Assembly: GCF_000143415.4 (NCBI RefSeq)
Contig: NW_003314327.1
Coordinates: 981,403-1,045,402 of the forward strand
Length of the DNA stretch: 64,000 nucleotides
Reading direction: 5' to 3'
Origin: Selaginella moellendorffii
Lineage: Eukaryota; Streptophyta; Lycopodiopsida; Selaginellales; Selaginellaceae
Part shown: positions 1 to 10,603 of the stretch, piece by piece
How positions within the stretch are numbered: position 1 is the first letter of the stretch
Layout: each line of letters opens with the position of its first letter
The notes under the pieces: generated by a model
Database searches by the model: none
What the model was told of the DNA's origin: nothing
Seen by the model: the letters and a program-made list of their open reading frames with translations, nothing else
Position numbers and translations under genes: made by a program

Positions 1-2697
1 GTTTACAAGTATCAGAGCTCCTGCTGTTAGATGACTTCCTCTTCCCTGGCGTGAGACAAAAAGGTCAATTTGGTTTTTCTAATGTAAAGCTCTACCTGAG
101 CAAATTCCTTCGGAGCGACTTTTCTGTGTCACCACTTCTATGCAAGAGCGACCTGAAGGAGGAGCTTGCACTGAGTAGTCTTCAAGAGAAACCACTGCGT
201 TCTGTAGCAGAGGTTAGTAAGCATTACAGTTTACTCACGTGCAAATACCTGGCCAACACAAGCGTAAAGCCACTCGATTGTGACAGCCGGAATACCAAGT
301 AGAACTGCAGCTTGAAATTTGTCTCCATCCCCCGCTTTACACAAAAGATGCGTTACCTTCTTCGTCAAGGTGTTGTTGAATTTTGCGCCCAGAAGACCGC
401 AAAGGTGACGGCATAATGTCCGATCTTTATCATCGTATTGAGAAATGCATAGTCTGAAGCTCTCAAAACCAGGTAGCGGTATTCTGCAGGGTAAGGGACG
501 GTACAAAACGTGGCCCTTAGTGTCAAGCAGCTTCCCCTCCTAAACTATAACCATTGGTACAAAATAAATCACAGAAAACAACTCTCACCAGAAGACACTG
601 TTGTAGCCAATGTATGGACACGATGGAGACGTTGAGCTTTGGTGATGGAGAACCGTGGAAACCGATCAAGTAATCAGCTTTGCTGCATGCATCTTCAAAA
701 GCCCCTCCAGCCGCTTTAATACCTTCAACAATTTCCTTTTTGATCACCTGTTTGGAAGAACAATGTCGGGCCTCATAAGAAGAAAAGATCAATACCTCGT
801 AACAACTGGTCTTTTCTAAGAATGCGAAAGTGACACCGGAAAATACGCCTTTCTCCTTCTGTTCCTTCATATCAGAATTTGCAGCAGAAACAGTTTCTAG
901 GACGACTGCAGTTGCGGGAGATATGTCGAGGGACTGCACACGGTGAGGTTTCTGAGGAAGCACATCGGAACTAAGGCTCCCTGCCGAAAGCAAAAAAGGT
1001 TATGAGATGCAGAGAAAGGTTTAGTACCTGGCAGCATTTGAGATGGAACGTGTGTATTAGCAACACCAATTTCTTGCCGAGTTTGTGCACACTCCTCAAG
1101 CCAGGCTGAGGTGACAACTTGTATTGCACCTCCTGCAGTAGCCCGTTGAACGCTCTTAACCTCACTGGTTTCACAAATAGGATGTAAAACATAATAGAGA
1201 GAGGAAAAAAAAAGGGAGGCTTACCTGTCGGATACACTTCCCAGAACAATATGAGTAACTGTCTTATTCAGCTCTATGTACCTTGTGGCTCCACCATCCA
1301 AAACAATATCTACAAGACGCTTCATGTCATCCGGCTGAAAGCCTACTATGTAGAAGCGACAGTTTGCAAGGTACGAATCAGCTTCTGTCCGGCCGCTTCC
1401 TTGCAGAGGCTGGACAACCTGTAAACCACCTGAATGACACTGATTGGCCACAACCTGATAACTGATGCTTTCCGGCATGTCATCGACCACGCTAGTGTCA
1501 TTTCTCGCTTGCACTGTAACTGGGAACAAGTCCTCGTCGAGACAAACTGCTTACGGAAATGCTGTTAGCGCATCATCCTTTTGTCATCATCAATACCTTG
1601 TGAGGCTAAACTCTGCCATAGCCAATCCTGGTTAACAACCTTGATCGTCCCCCACGTTTTTGAAGCCAAAAACTTTTCCCCGTCGGGCGAGTGTTTCATG
1701 TCAAGGAGTTTTCTTTGATGAACGATAAAAACCAGCAATGGATATGGTAGCTATGAGATGTGTGCATTCCTTGGTCAGGTTAGGGGAGTAGGATGCCCCG
1801 TTCTGGTTTGCAGCTTCAGCTATCCGCACCCGCACGTCTATCACAACGGTCGCAATAACTCAAATTAGCCATGTACAATAGATAGCAGCAACACGTACCA
1901 ACGGGTACCTGTGTCGCACAAATGTTGAGACCAGACAGGGGAGAGAGCTTGTGAGGTCGATGAGGGACAAGCTGGTGTTCCCGAGAGCACAGTTCCAGCC
2001 AGCTCAAACCAACAACAGGCTTCTTTTGTTGGCATGCTACCTGCCATGTAAGTTGCCCAGGAGCTGGGTGGGATACATGTATGAATGAGAAAAGAACCTG
2101 ATACGCTGGACTGGAGACACCTTTAGCAATTACAAAGTCGGTGGACGAAGAGACGCTGGCATCCAAAGTTCCGCACATGGACGTCACAAGCCACTCGATC
2201 TTGGACTGTCAAGGAATGTAAAGATTGCTATCGTCTCAGGCAGGCACGAGGGATGGCTACCTTGAGCTTTGAATCATCAAAGCCGGTTGCGTGGACACGG
2301 ATGCCCTCCAACGCGAGGCAGCAAGTACAAGGTCGCCTGGGAAGTGGCTTGCTCATTTTGGCGCACTGGAAAACACATTGAGGGCCTGCGCATGGAGTGA
2401 GTAGCACTAGGCCGAAAAACTAAGTAGCTTACCAAGGATCTGGCACCCTTTGTCTTGCAACGAGCGGGCTTTGTCCTGCACGAGAGCTAAGGCAGCTAGG
2501 GCAAAGAGAGAGCGAGAGAGAAATACCGAGTCGGGCGCGAAGAGGACGTGGAAATCAAGCGACGAGTGCGCGGATGGATCGCAGCAGATGTTGACCTGGG
2601 CACCGTGCTGCCGCAGGATGTCGTGCAGGCTGTCGATGACATCCGGTGGCAGCAGATTGCGCGAGAGGTAGAGCTTGTCCCCGGCGAAGAGCGCCAT
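1..2697 (-). CDS. BRCT-repeat DNA damage/meiosis protein, TopBP1/MEI1-like (3' part outside window)
   Basis: This gene encodes a nuclear scaffold with several BRCT domains, of the plant TopBP1/Dpb11/MEI1 type, expected to bind phosphoproteins in the DNA damage response and in meiosis. The start is the ATG at 2697, inside CCATGG, giving MALFAGDKLYLSRNLLPP. Exons I could place by GT-AG borders are 2527-2697, 2433-2475, 2261-2385, 2098-2205 and 1909-2040. Further coding blocks lie near 1240-1529, 600-990 and 240-506. BRCT hallmarks are visible in five blocks, for example SKIEWLV near 2200, VSIVSIHWLQQCL near 600 and VTIEWLYACV near 260. The first block has the Cys-rich stretch CTCCLALEGIRVHATGF that I associate with plant MEI1. 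The reading continues past base 1, so the C-terminus is missing here. I am confident of the family but less so of the ortholog and of the inner exon borders. Confidence 0.8.
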
Positions 2698-2933
2698 GGC
2701 CGTGCCCTAATAGGGCAGACAAAGCGCGGGAAGATCCGCAGCGAATCTGAATCGAATTTGAGTGTTTGTACTGGAGGCATACTAAAGGTGTGCGCATTTA
2801 GCATTGAACCAAGGGGTTGACCGAGCGATGGCCACACCAGTGACCGGTCCAACGTGGGCCACGTGGGCCAACTCCAAGTCAAACGTGTGCTGCTGTTGCT
2901 GCTGCTGCTGCTGGTGGCGTTGGGAGTGAACTG

Positions 2934-2940
2934 GGTAGGT
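2934..2940 (-). promoter_or_regulatory. AC-I type element (ACCTACC) upstream of 4CL
   Basis: The reverse strand reads ACCTACC, the AC-I element bound by R2R3-MYB factors in promoters of lignin and phenylpropanoid genes of seed plants. It lies about 540 bp upstream of the 4CL start codon in the 784-bp gap between two divergent genes. A 7-bp match can arise by chance, so only its position next to 4CL makes it notable. Confidence 0.3.
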
Positions 2941-3181
2941 GGTCGCAGCGACCAGTAAGTATGCTTCTTTCTTTTCCTGTATCTTTATAAAGACTGCCAC
3001 GATTCTTCTCCTCAATGCTTCCCTGGCGGAGCATTCCACCCAGTTCTCCCTTTTGGCGCGGCGGAGGCGACTGAGAGAGAGAAGGAGAGAGATCGAGATC
3101 GGGGACGGAGAGAGCAAAGAAAAAAGGAAAGCAGCGCAGCGTGGACCAATTCTCGCCACCCAGACGGGCAGATGGCTTCTC

Positions 3182-3184
<3 letters not shown>

Positions 3185-3213
<29 letters not shown>
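3185..3213. repeat. (AG)n microsatellite
   Basis: This is an uninterrupted AG dinucleotide run of about 29 bp in the upstream or 5' leader region of 4CL. More purine-rich GA sequence lies just before it near 3070-3130. GA/CT tracts are common near plant transcription starts, but no function can be claimed. Confidence 0.9.
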
Positions 3214-3217
<4 letters not shown>

Positions 3218-3480
3218 GAGTGTTAATTAGCAGAGCCAGGGGCATCTTCGTAAAACTATAGTTTTGAGAGGAGCCGGGTAAAAATCAATTCCCAGGGAGG
3301 AGGCCGAGATTCTCGTGGGTGGCGTCGTGGTGGTTCCACAAATCCAGTCGGCTGCGTGCTTTGCGTGTGCTTAGAAACGAGAGCGATTCCGGAGAGTTGA
3401 GCAGGGAGCTTGTTGCTCTCGCTCATTCCTTGGCCCCCCCCGGGTTTGGATTGTCAGATTTGCATCCAGGAGCTGTTGCC

Positions 3481-5339
3481 ATGGCGACGGATCAGCATGT
3501 GGCTGCGGAGTACATATTCAGGTCCAAGCTCCCCGATATTCAGATCCCCAATCACGTTCCTCTGGCCACGTACTGCCTGGAGCGTGCAGCGGCAGATCCA
3601 GAGCTGGGCGGCAAGGCGGCGCTCATCGATGGGCCGACGGGCACGCAGATGAGCTACGCGCAGCTGGGCGTGGCCATCCGCAGGGTCGGCGCTGGGCTGG
3701 CCAAGCTGGGAATTGGCAGGGGCGAGGTGGTAATGCTCCTGCTTCCCAACAGCATCGAGTTCGTGCTCGTGTTCCTGGGCTGTGCGGTGAGGGGCTGCGT
3801 CGCCACCACCGCCAATCCCTTCTACACCCCGCCCGAGATTGCAAAGCAGGCCAAGGCGTCGGGCACCAAGCTCATTGTGACGCTGTCCACGTATGTGGAC
3901 AAGGTGTCGGGCATTGCAGAGGTGATGAGCATCGACAGGGAGGTGGAGGGCTGCCTCCACATATCGGCGTTGACGCAGGCGGACGAGGGCGAGTGCCCCG
4001 CCGTGGACATCCAGCCCGACGACGTGGTGGCGCTGCCATTCTCGTCGGGCACCACCGGCCTGCCCAAGGGCGTCATGCTCACGCACAAGAGCCTCGTCTC
4101 CAGCATCGCCCAGCAGGTGGACGGTGACAACCCCAACCTCTACATGACGCCCAGCGACGCCGTCCTCTGCGTCCTCCCCATGTTCCACATCTACTCGCTC
4201 AACTCCATCCTCCTCTGCTCGCTGCGCACCGCCTCCACCATCGTCATCATGCCCAAGTTCGACCTCACGCAGCTCCTGGAGCTGGTGACGCGCTACTCCA
4301 TCTCCATCGCGCCCATCGTGCCCCCCATTGTGCTGGCGCTGGCCAAGAACCCCGCCGTGCTGGCCTACGACCTCAGCAGCATCCGGATGGTGCAGTCGGG
4401 CGCCGCCCCGCTGGGCAAGGAGATCGAGGACGCATTCAGGGCGCGTCTGCCGCGGGCCACCATCGGGCAGGGCTACGGGATGACCGAGGCCGGCCCAGTC
4501 GTGGCGCTGTGCCTGGCATTTGCAAAGCACCCCTTCACCGTCAAGCCCGGCTCCTGCGGCACAATCGTGCGCAATGCCGACGCCAAGATTGTGGACCCGG
4601 AGACCGGCGCGTCGCTGCCGCGCAACCAGCCGGGGGAGATGTGCATCAGGGGCCCCCAGGTCATGAAAGGTACTTAATCAATCCATTTGCCATCCCGGAA
4701 ACCTAAAATTCACGTAAATGAAATACTCAGGCTACCTCGGCGATCCCGAATCCACGCGCTCCACCGTGGACAAGGACGGCTGGTTGCACACTGGTGACGT
4801 GGCTCTCATCGACGATGACGACGAGGTGTTCATTGTGGACCGGGTCAAGGAGATTATCAAGTACAAGGGCTTCCAGGTAATCTTGGGTCGCTTTCCCTCT
4901 CACGCGCATTATTTTACCTTCAGGTGGCTCCCGCGGAACTGGAAGCGCTTCTCATCTCCAACCCATCCATTGCCGACGCTGCAGTCGTTGCGTAAGCCTC
5001 TCCCGTGTCTTTGTCTTTGCTTGCTGCAATGCTCTCTAACGCGTGCACGTCACCTTGGCAGCAAAAAAGACGATCTAACGGGCGAAGTGCCGGTTGCGTT
5101 TGTCGTGCGGGCGGCCGACTCTCACATCTCAGAGGACGACATCAAGGGCTTCGTCTCCAAGCAGGTGAGTTGGCTTGGGCAAGCGAGCGAGCGCATCCCC
5201 CGTCCCGTGTACTCACCGCACTCTCTGTCAGGTTGTGTTCTACAAGAAGATACATTCCGTCTACTTCGTCGATTCCATCCCCAAGAATCCATCCGGCAAG
5301 ATCCTTCGCAAGGAGCTCAGAAGTAGACTTTCCTCTTAG
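3481..5339 (+). CDS. 4CL: 4-coumarate:CoA ligase
   Basis: This enzyme activates 4-coumarate and related cinnamates to CoA thioesters through an acyl-adenylate, a branch point of phenylpropanoid metabolism in the cytosol. The start at 3481 has a strong context (GCCATGG); an in-frame upstream extension has only a GTG. Five exons fit GT-AG borders: 3481-4669, 4731-4876, 4924-4991, 5062-5164 and 5232-5339, giving 537 aa, the usual family length. The N-terminus carries the 4CL signature [17 protein letters not shown]. Box I ([12 protein letters not shown]) is near residue 190, [10 protein letters not shown] near 330, box II (GEMCIRG) near 385, and the C-terminal catalytic lysine motif [13 protein letters not shown] is present. 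The protein ends in SRLSS with no peroxisomal SKL-type signal, which favours true 4CL over the peroxisomal 4CL-like ligases. No disruption is seen. Confidence 0.93.
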
Positions 5340-5608
5340 GTGTTACGATTCGTTGTCACAAGTCGACTATTTATTTTATACTTGCAGGGCTCGCACGCTC
5401 TTTTTGCTTGTACATTTGATTCAGGGCAACGTAGCTAGCTACCACAAAACAAAATCACATTGCCTGCGCGGCGGTGGAGGTGGTCAGTCAGGTTGCTTAC
5501 ACGGTAAGGCTAGGTGTGTTTGTTGGCTGTTTAGCTACATGTACACGGTGGCTAGCCAGTATATATACTGCGCTGCGTGTATATATAAAAGCCGGCGCGC
5601 GCCTCTCT

Positions 5609-7526
5609 CTACTCGTCTGGTTCGTGTTCCAGCAGCACCTCGTCGATATTAAACAGCTCGTCTTCCTCGTCGCCCATCCACTCGCCCCTCTCCTCAACCT
5701 CGTGCGTCTTGTCGCAGATGCACACCCGGGGGTTCTCAAATATGTCCCGCCTCGACGACCTCTCCATGGGATCCCCCATGAACCCCTTCTGCAAGCTCCG
5801 GAGCTTGGCTGCGAACTGCTCCCACCCCATCTCCTGCCTCAGACCAAAGAACGAGCCCAGCTTCTTTGCATTGGGACGAATAGTTCTCTTGTGGCCGGCA
5901 TAGCGCCTGTGCGCAAGACAGCACGGAATCACGTTAGTTCTCGCGTGTGACAAGCTCACCTGTGGCCAGCTAGAATGCGTGCCATGTTGCCGTTGTTGTT
6001 GGTCACAAACACGTCACTCTGATTGCACACGATGTAGTCAATGGCTGCCATTCGCGACGAGTATCTGGAGAATTGTTCCATCTCCTTGTCACTGGCCAGG
6101 CTCTCCTTGGTGAAAAAGTGGGGGAACAGGGCCCGCAGGGGGGCCAGTGTCGATTCCCCTCCGTAGATGTCACCCGATGCAACGTAGAGGTACGTCTCGT
6201 TGCTGAAGCCTAGCGCCCGCAGCATCAGGCCTACTTCCATGGGTGTGAGCGGACACTTGCCGTTCCTCCGCTCCCTTTCGGGACTTCGGACCTGAAGAAC
6301 CACCCACAAAGCACAAGCCGTTGGCGTCGGCTACCAAGCACACAAGGTGTCCACCTACACGTAAGTTTTTCCACCGCTTCCGGATGCTTGCCAGCTCCCG
6401 GACCTCTCTGTCGCCCCCGCCATAGTAGCACCCTGAAAACGCCAACATATCAGGCTCGTACCTACAGGCAGTTAGCGCGTCGTGAAACAAGCACACAAAC
6501 CAGCCCATGCCCACCTCAGGTGTAGAGCAATAAACCGGCCGCCGCTCATAGATTTCATCCTCTGCACCAGCGTGCGGCCCATGCCCTCGATTGGACCTGT
6601 AAACTGCAGCGCATCGTAGTTAACCCGGCACCGCAGCTTCTGCAGGTCCGTGGAGAGATTGTTGGCAAGCCTGTAGTCGAACTTGGTAAGGCGCACTGCC
6701 TGCACTTGCCCGTGTAGATCGCATTAGGACGGATCCGTTTCCCAGGACATCTCTCTTACGTTCTTCCTGACTAGCGTAGGGAGCACCGATTTCTGGTAGT
6801 AGTGAGGGGTGCTCTTACGGGGGACTCGCAGAGATATGGGGTTCTTGAGACGCGTTGGCAACTCCTTGACGATCCTCACGTCCTGCGCAAGGGTGGCGAT
6901 GAACCAGTCGATATCAAATATGTCGCTAAAGTTGCTGCACACGGGAAGCTTGTCTGTCTTGTGAATGCAGGCAAGTTAAGTGATCGAACCTGTTGTCCTT
7001 CCAAAAGGAGGTGTGGTCCAAGCTCGGAACTACAAGCGTCGCGTTTAGAATTCTCGCCACAACAACAGCATCCGTTATCTGCAAGCATCCGACGAGTGAG
7101 AGGTGCTCTGGGATGCACGACTTACACCAATTCGCTGCTGGTTGAGCCCTCCGCTTGCTTGGATGAGCAAGAAGCCATTGGTGGCGTAGGGCGGGCCCGA
7201 ATAGTTGCTACTGGGCTTGTTGCAACCGTAGTAGTAGTCTGCGAGCTTGGAACTCCAAATGTTATCGCTGGTGCTGCTCTGGAGAGGAGCCGTGAAACAA
7301 AGGAATGCAAGTGACCTCTGCTTACCGGGGGCACGTCGCTGAGATCTTGGGCTGGAGTGAGTGGTGGCGCGCGCTGCTCCTCTTGGGTCCATCGCAGCTG
7401 CCGGGGGTCGTGATCCAGATCAAGAAAGCGTGTGGCCAGAATGGAGAGCGAGGCTACCACCACAAGTGTGAGGCCACACAAGAGGAGCCTGATCGACGGC
7501 AGCCAGCTGCGTTCCCTTCGCGCCAT
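5609..7526 (-). CDS. Plant O-fucosyltransferase-family protein (DUF246 type)
   Basis: This gene encodes a GT65-like putative GDP-fucose-dependent O-fucosyltransferase of the large plant family, expected in the Golgi lumen. The start at 7526 (MARRERSWLPS) is chosen because the longer reading frame upstream begins only with GTG. Residues about 10-30 (LLLCGLTLVVVASLSILA) form a type II signal anchor. Family blocks follow in order across short introns: YATNGFLLIQASGGLNQQRIGV near 7150, FSDIFDIDWFIATL near 6910, LQKLRCRVNYDALQF near 6640, FIALHLR near 6540 continuing across an intron to YEPDMLAFSGC near 6450, GKCPLTPMEVGLMLRALGF near 6250, and FVTNNNGNMARILAGHR near 5980. The C-terminus is acidic. 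The gene is head-to-head with VPS29 and converges on 4CL. The sugar acceptor cannot be told from sequence. Confidence 0.87.
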
Positions 7527-7590
7527 GCTCGCCGCAACCCATGGCGAGATCACTCCATAGCTTAAACCCTAGTTAGGGCTGTGAGAGGCG
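7527..7590. promoter_or_regulatory. 64-bp bidirectional promoter with telo-box
   Basis: Only 64 bp separate the start codons of the O-fucosyltransferase gene and VPS29. The gap contains AAACCCTA at 7564-7571 followed directly by an inverted partner, so that AAACCCTAGTTAGGGCT is partly palindromic. AAACCCTA is the plant telo-box found in promoters of growth and translation genes. With such a short gap, both leaders and the core promoter must overlap neighbouring transcribed sequence. Confidence 0.5.
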
Positions 7591-8289
7591 ATGGTGCTGG
7601 TGCTGGCGCTCGGGGATCTCCACATTCCGCACCGGGCGCCAGATCTGCCACCCAAGTTCAAGTCGATGCTGGTGCCCGGCAAGATTCAGCACATCCTCAG
7701 CCCTGGCAACCTTTGTATCAAGGTAGGCAAGGAAACAGGGTTTTGGTGCGCGCGCTAAAGCTTGCTAAGCCTAGGAAATCCACGACTACCTCAAGAGCCT
7801 GTCTCCGGACGTGCACATCGTGCGAGGGGAATACGACGAGGACAGTCGCTACCCAGAGACGAAGCAGCTGAGCATCGGAAGCTTCAAGATCGGCCTGTGC
7901 CACGGCCACCAGGTATAATTCACTCATCGCCCCTGATCTCCATCCATCTCCTGTGCTCTTGTGCTCTTCAGGTGATCCCCTGGGGCGACTTGGATTCCCT
8001 GGCAATGCTCCAGAGGCAGCTCGACGTTGACATCCTCATCACCGGGCACACGCACCAGTTCAAGGCGTACAAGCACGAAGGTGGTGTTATAATCAATCCA
8101 GGCTCCGCCACCGGAGCATACAGCAGCATCAGCTACGATGTCAGCCCCAGCTTCGTGCTCATGGACATTGATGGCTCCAGAGTTGTGGTGTACGTGTACG
8201 AGCTGCTCGACGGAGAGGTTAAAGTGGACAAGATCGATTTCAAGAAGCCGGCTGCTGCTGCCAGTGCTGCTGCCGCGGCATCGCCATAA
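7591..8289 (+). CDS. VPS29: Retromer core subunit VPS29
   Basis: VPS29 is the metallophosphoesterase-fold subunit of the retromer core (with VPS35 and VPS26), which recycles vacuolar sorting receptors from endosomes. Three exons fit GT-AG borders: 7591-7722, 7775-7912 and 7972-8289, giving 195 aa, close to the usual 185-190 aa. The fold motifs are visible: [13 protein letters not shown] at the N-terminus, [31 protein letters not shown] and [11 protein letters not shown]. The final 15 or so residues are Ala-rich ([12 protein letters not shown]) and go beyond the conserved fold. The start ATG lies 64 bp from the divergent neighbour. Identification is firm. Confidence 0.95.
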
Positions 8290-8382
8290 ACAAGCACGTT
8301 GGGATTGATTGAATGATGATGAACACGACTTTGGCTATGTGTAAGTCAGTCTTGCAAGCTGGTGAGTGGAGGGGGAGGGGCT

Positions 8383-9642
8383 TTACGAGCTGCAGTGAAT
8401 GTGGGGGTAGACCTGGCACTTGATGATCTTGTGGTGCGCGCGGAAGCCCGGCATGATCATGAACTCCACCTTGAGCGGCGAGGAGCAGCGGCGGCAGGGG
8501 TCGTCGGGGACAGCCACGGGCTCCACGTAGAGCGGGTTGAGTTCACAGCCTTTGCCGACCCGAAGGATGGCGACGGGCGGGTTCATGGAGAAGGCCAACC
8601 TGTGTAGCAGCCACACGCCTTTGGCAACGTCCAGAAACGCGGCCGTGAACGCCTCCCGCTCCTCGACGCTCTTGAACAGCATTCTCATGTGGAAGAGCCC
8701 CCACATCTCTTTGGTCTTGGCCTGGCAGAAGCGCAGAAAGTCGGGCTCGAAGCAGCGGCTGCTGCTGTTGACCGCGTCCGCCACGTTGACCAGCTTCATC
8801 CGCTTGTACTCGCCCAGCCGCGCCGCGCACCGGGTGCCCGTGTCCAAGATGCTCGTCACCCCGCTCTCGTCAAAGTTGTCGTTCTCGAAGCAGTGGAAGA
8901 AAGCCTTGTTGATGCGTGAGTCGAGTACGAACGCCGTGTGCTCCTTCCTCAGGAATCCGCTCGACGCTTCCATGTCCGCCAGGGTGCGGCACACCGGATA
9001 CCCCGATACCTCCATCTGCTTGATAAACACGTTGCAAAAGTAGCGCATGGACAAGCGGGACCGTACCACCGCCATCTCAAACAGGAGCACCGTCGCCGAC
9101 AACTCCGCCGGCCCCTCACCCGCGGTCGTCACCGTCGACACACTGCTACAGCTCGTGGACGAGGCTGCCGAGGAGCGACATTCCATCTCGTGGAGCTGCT
9201 CCCGCTCCCTGCTGGACATCACCTGCATTTGCTCCAGCTGCCACTCGAGCATGTCGATGGTATCCTGCTTGTCCGCCAGCGCCGCCTGCTGCCTCTTGCT
9301 TAGCTCCACCAGCGCAGCCGCCCGCCTCCTGTCCCGCGGCTGCTGCTGCTGCTGCTGCTGCTGCCAGCACGACATGAGGCTGGTGATGACCCCCAAGGGT
9401 GCCCGCAGCGCCTGCAACCCCGCACGTCGACGAGGCCGCCTGCGCGCCTCATCCTCCCCCTCCCCCTCCCCCTCCTTGTAGAAGAGGGGATTCTCGTTGA
9501 AGCAACTCTCCCCACCTGGAATGCTCATGCTCTTTTTCCTTGTCGTCTCCGCGCTCCACGTCTTGACTTGTTCCAAGGAGCACAAGCTGTCGGAGTTGGT
9601 GTCGCTGCCACCAGCTGCTGCTGCGCTCCTGCAACCATCCAT
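8383..9642 (-). CDS. DUF641 protein, GIL1/IRKI-like
   Basis: This is a single-exon gene for a 419-aa plant protein of the DUF641 family that includes GIL1 (gravitropism in the light) and IRKI (IRK-interacting protein). Their biochemical role is unknown. The start MDGCRSAAAAGG at 9642 is an ATG. Visible parts are the motif TTRKKSMSIPGGESCFNENPLFYKE near residue 35, an eight-glutamine run from a CAG repeat at about 9340-9363, a coiled-coil-like segment rich in Q, E and L around residues 110-160 (ADKQDTIDMLEWQLEQMQVM), and the conserved C-terminal half with ESGVTSIL, FMIMPGF and a final CQVYPHIHCSS. It converges on VPS29 with only 93 bp between stop codons. I cannot choose between GIL1 and IRKI orthology. 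Confidence 0.75.
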   Translation of the reverse strand: MDGCRSAAAAGGSDTNSDSLCSLEQVKTWSAETTRKKSMSIPGGESCFNENPLFYKEGEGEGEDEARRRPRRRAGLQALRAPLGVITSLMSCWQQQQQQQQPRDRRRAAALVELSKRQQAALADKQDTIDMLEWQLEQMQVMSSREREQLHEMECRSSAASSTSCSSVSTVTTAGEGPAELSATVLLFEMAVVRSRLSMRYFCNVFIKQMEVSGYPVCRTLADMEASSGFLRKEHTAFVLDSRINKAFFHCFENDNFDESGVTSILDTGTRCAARLGEYKRMKLVNVADAVNSSSRCFEPDFLRFCQAKTKEMWGLFHMRMLFKSVEEREAFTAAFLDVAKGVWLLHRLAFSMNPPVAILRVGKGCELNPLYVEPVAVPDDPCRRCSSPLKVEFMIMPGFRAHHKIIKCQVYPHIHCSS

Positions 9643-9928
9643 GCAAAAAGCCTACCTCCTCTTGCTGTACACAGGGAGGCCGCGCCGATCGGTTTCGCTG
9701 GCTGTGCTCCCCAACCAAATCCGCGCTTGCTAAATACATCTCACGAGATATGGGAATATCCTTCCGCTGCATTCATTTACACAAGGGGAAGGAAAACGCC
9801 ACCCCTTTTATTTAATTCAGACAGATATGAGAGAGAGCATTCCAATCCAGATCTCGGATCTCCCCAAGTTATTCTCTTGATTGAGCCCAGCCCATCCCGA
9901 GTCCCGAATTTCACTGGACGCCTACCTC
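9643..9928. other. Spacer upstream of the DUF641 gene
   Basis: This 286-bp stretch lies upstream of the DUF641 start codon and downstream of the small ORF at 9929-10054. I see no convincing coding potential. It should contain the DUF641 promoter and the 3' end of the DUF1677 transcript. Confidence 0.5.
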
Positions 9929-10054
9929 CTACATGAGGCTGTTGACGAAATTGATAGCGCCAAAGAGGCAGGCGATGAGAGTGAAGACGAGCATGGCCAA
10001 GACGAGGGACAAGGACGCTACGCACATATCTAAGCTCGACTGCATCACCTCCAT
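9929..10054 (-). CDS. Candidate 41-aa single-pass membrane microprotein
   Basis: I do not recognise this protein. It is a complete ATG-to-TAG frame of 41 codons with context AGCATGG and an in-frame TAG a few codons upstream, so the ATG is the only start. The peptide begins MEVMQSSLDMCVASLSLVL and is almost wholly hydrophobic after residue 10, ending in INFVNSLM, so it would span a membrane once. Its ATG lies about 22 bp past the stop codon of the DUF1677 gene on the same strand. It could be an independent small gene, a 3'-UTR ORF of that transcript, or chance. Codons are GC-rich like neighbouring genes (GTC, CTC, GCC, TTC). Confidence 0.4.
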   Translation of the reverse strand: MEVMQSSLDMCVASLSLVLAMLVFTLIACLFGAINFVNSLM

Positions 10055-10075
10055 GCTCCAGGCGTGCTACCCTAG

Positions 10076-10603
10076 TCAGGGAGAGCTGGGGAGCCAGGAA
10101 TATTCTCCCCGATGCTCCGCCTTGCTCGCCTTGGTTGTTGCCGCCAGCGCGGGTATGCAGCTGGTGCTCCTCGACAGTTGCAGTCCCGACCTTGCACGGC
10201 GCACCAGCAGCTGCCTCATGGCGCTCGTTGCAGCGGCCACCGGGTTCTCCCGCACCGTAACGTTGAACTGCTTGCATATGTTCATGTGCACCTGGATTGC
10301 GTCCTCCACTGCTTTGCCACCACCACCACCCTTGATCCTTGCCTGCTCCTCCTTGACAGCCTCGGCACACAAGCCACACATGAAATGGCCGCAAAACTGC
10401 TGCTGTACCCGCTTCACGTAGCCGGCGGTGCATTCTTCTCCCAGTCCACAGCACTCACACTTGGTAACGTTGGTCGCCACCGCTCTCTTGTTAGCATCCG
10501 CAGCGGCTACAGCAGCCGCGGTTGCGATGACAGAGTCCGACACCACCCGATAGATGAAGCCATTGGATCGCTGCTTGGGACTAGAGGCCACCATCTTTGC
10601 CAT
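10076..10603 (-). CDS. DUF1677 family protein
   Basis: This is a single-exon gene for a 175-aa land-plant protein of the DUF1677 family, whose function is unknown. The hallmark is a Cys-rich block at about residues 48-85: KCECCGLGEECTAGYVKRV, then FCGHFMCGLCAEAVKEE, which looks able to bind zinc. The N-terminus MAKMVASSPKQRSNGF precedes an Ala-rich stretch. The C-terminus has SRSTSCIPALAATTKA, a Ser/Arg-rich motif seen in this family. The ATG at 10603 is the first in frame. The gene is complete. Confidence 0.82.
   Translation of the reverse strand: MAKMVASSPKQRSNGFIYRVVSDSVIATAAAVAAADANKRAVATNVTKCECCGLGEECTAGYVKRVQQQFCGHFMCGLCAEAVKEEQARIKGGGGGKAVEDAIQVHMNICKQFNVTVRENPVAAATSAMRQLLVRRARSGLQLSRSTSCIPALAATTKASKAEHRGEYSWLPSSP

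Noticed and set aside
3319-3480. N-terminal extension of 4CL
   Set aside because: The frame is open upstream but starts with GTG and has no family similarity. The ATG at 3481 has good context and begins the conserved N-terminus.
3454-4530. 358-codon frame on the minus strand
   Set aside because: It is antisense to 4CL exon 1, His/Gly/Gln-rich and typical of a shadow of a GC-rich gene.
9777-10454. 225-codon frame overlapping the DUF1677 gene
   Set aside because: It is in a different frame of the same strand as DUF1677, with Gly/Arg-rich low-complexity content and no domain.
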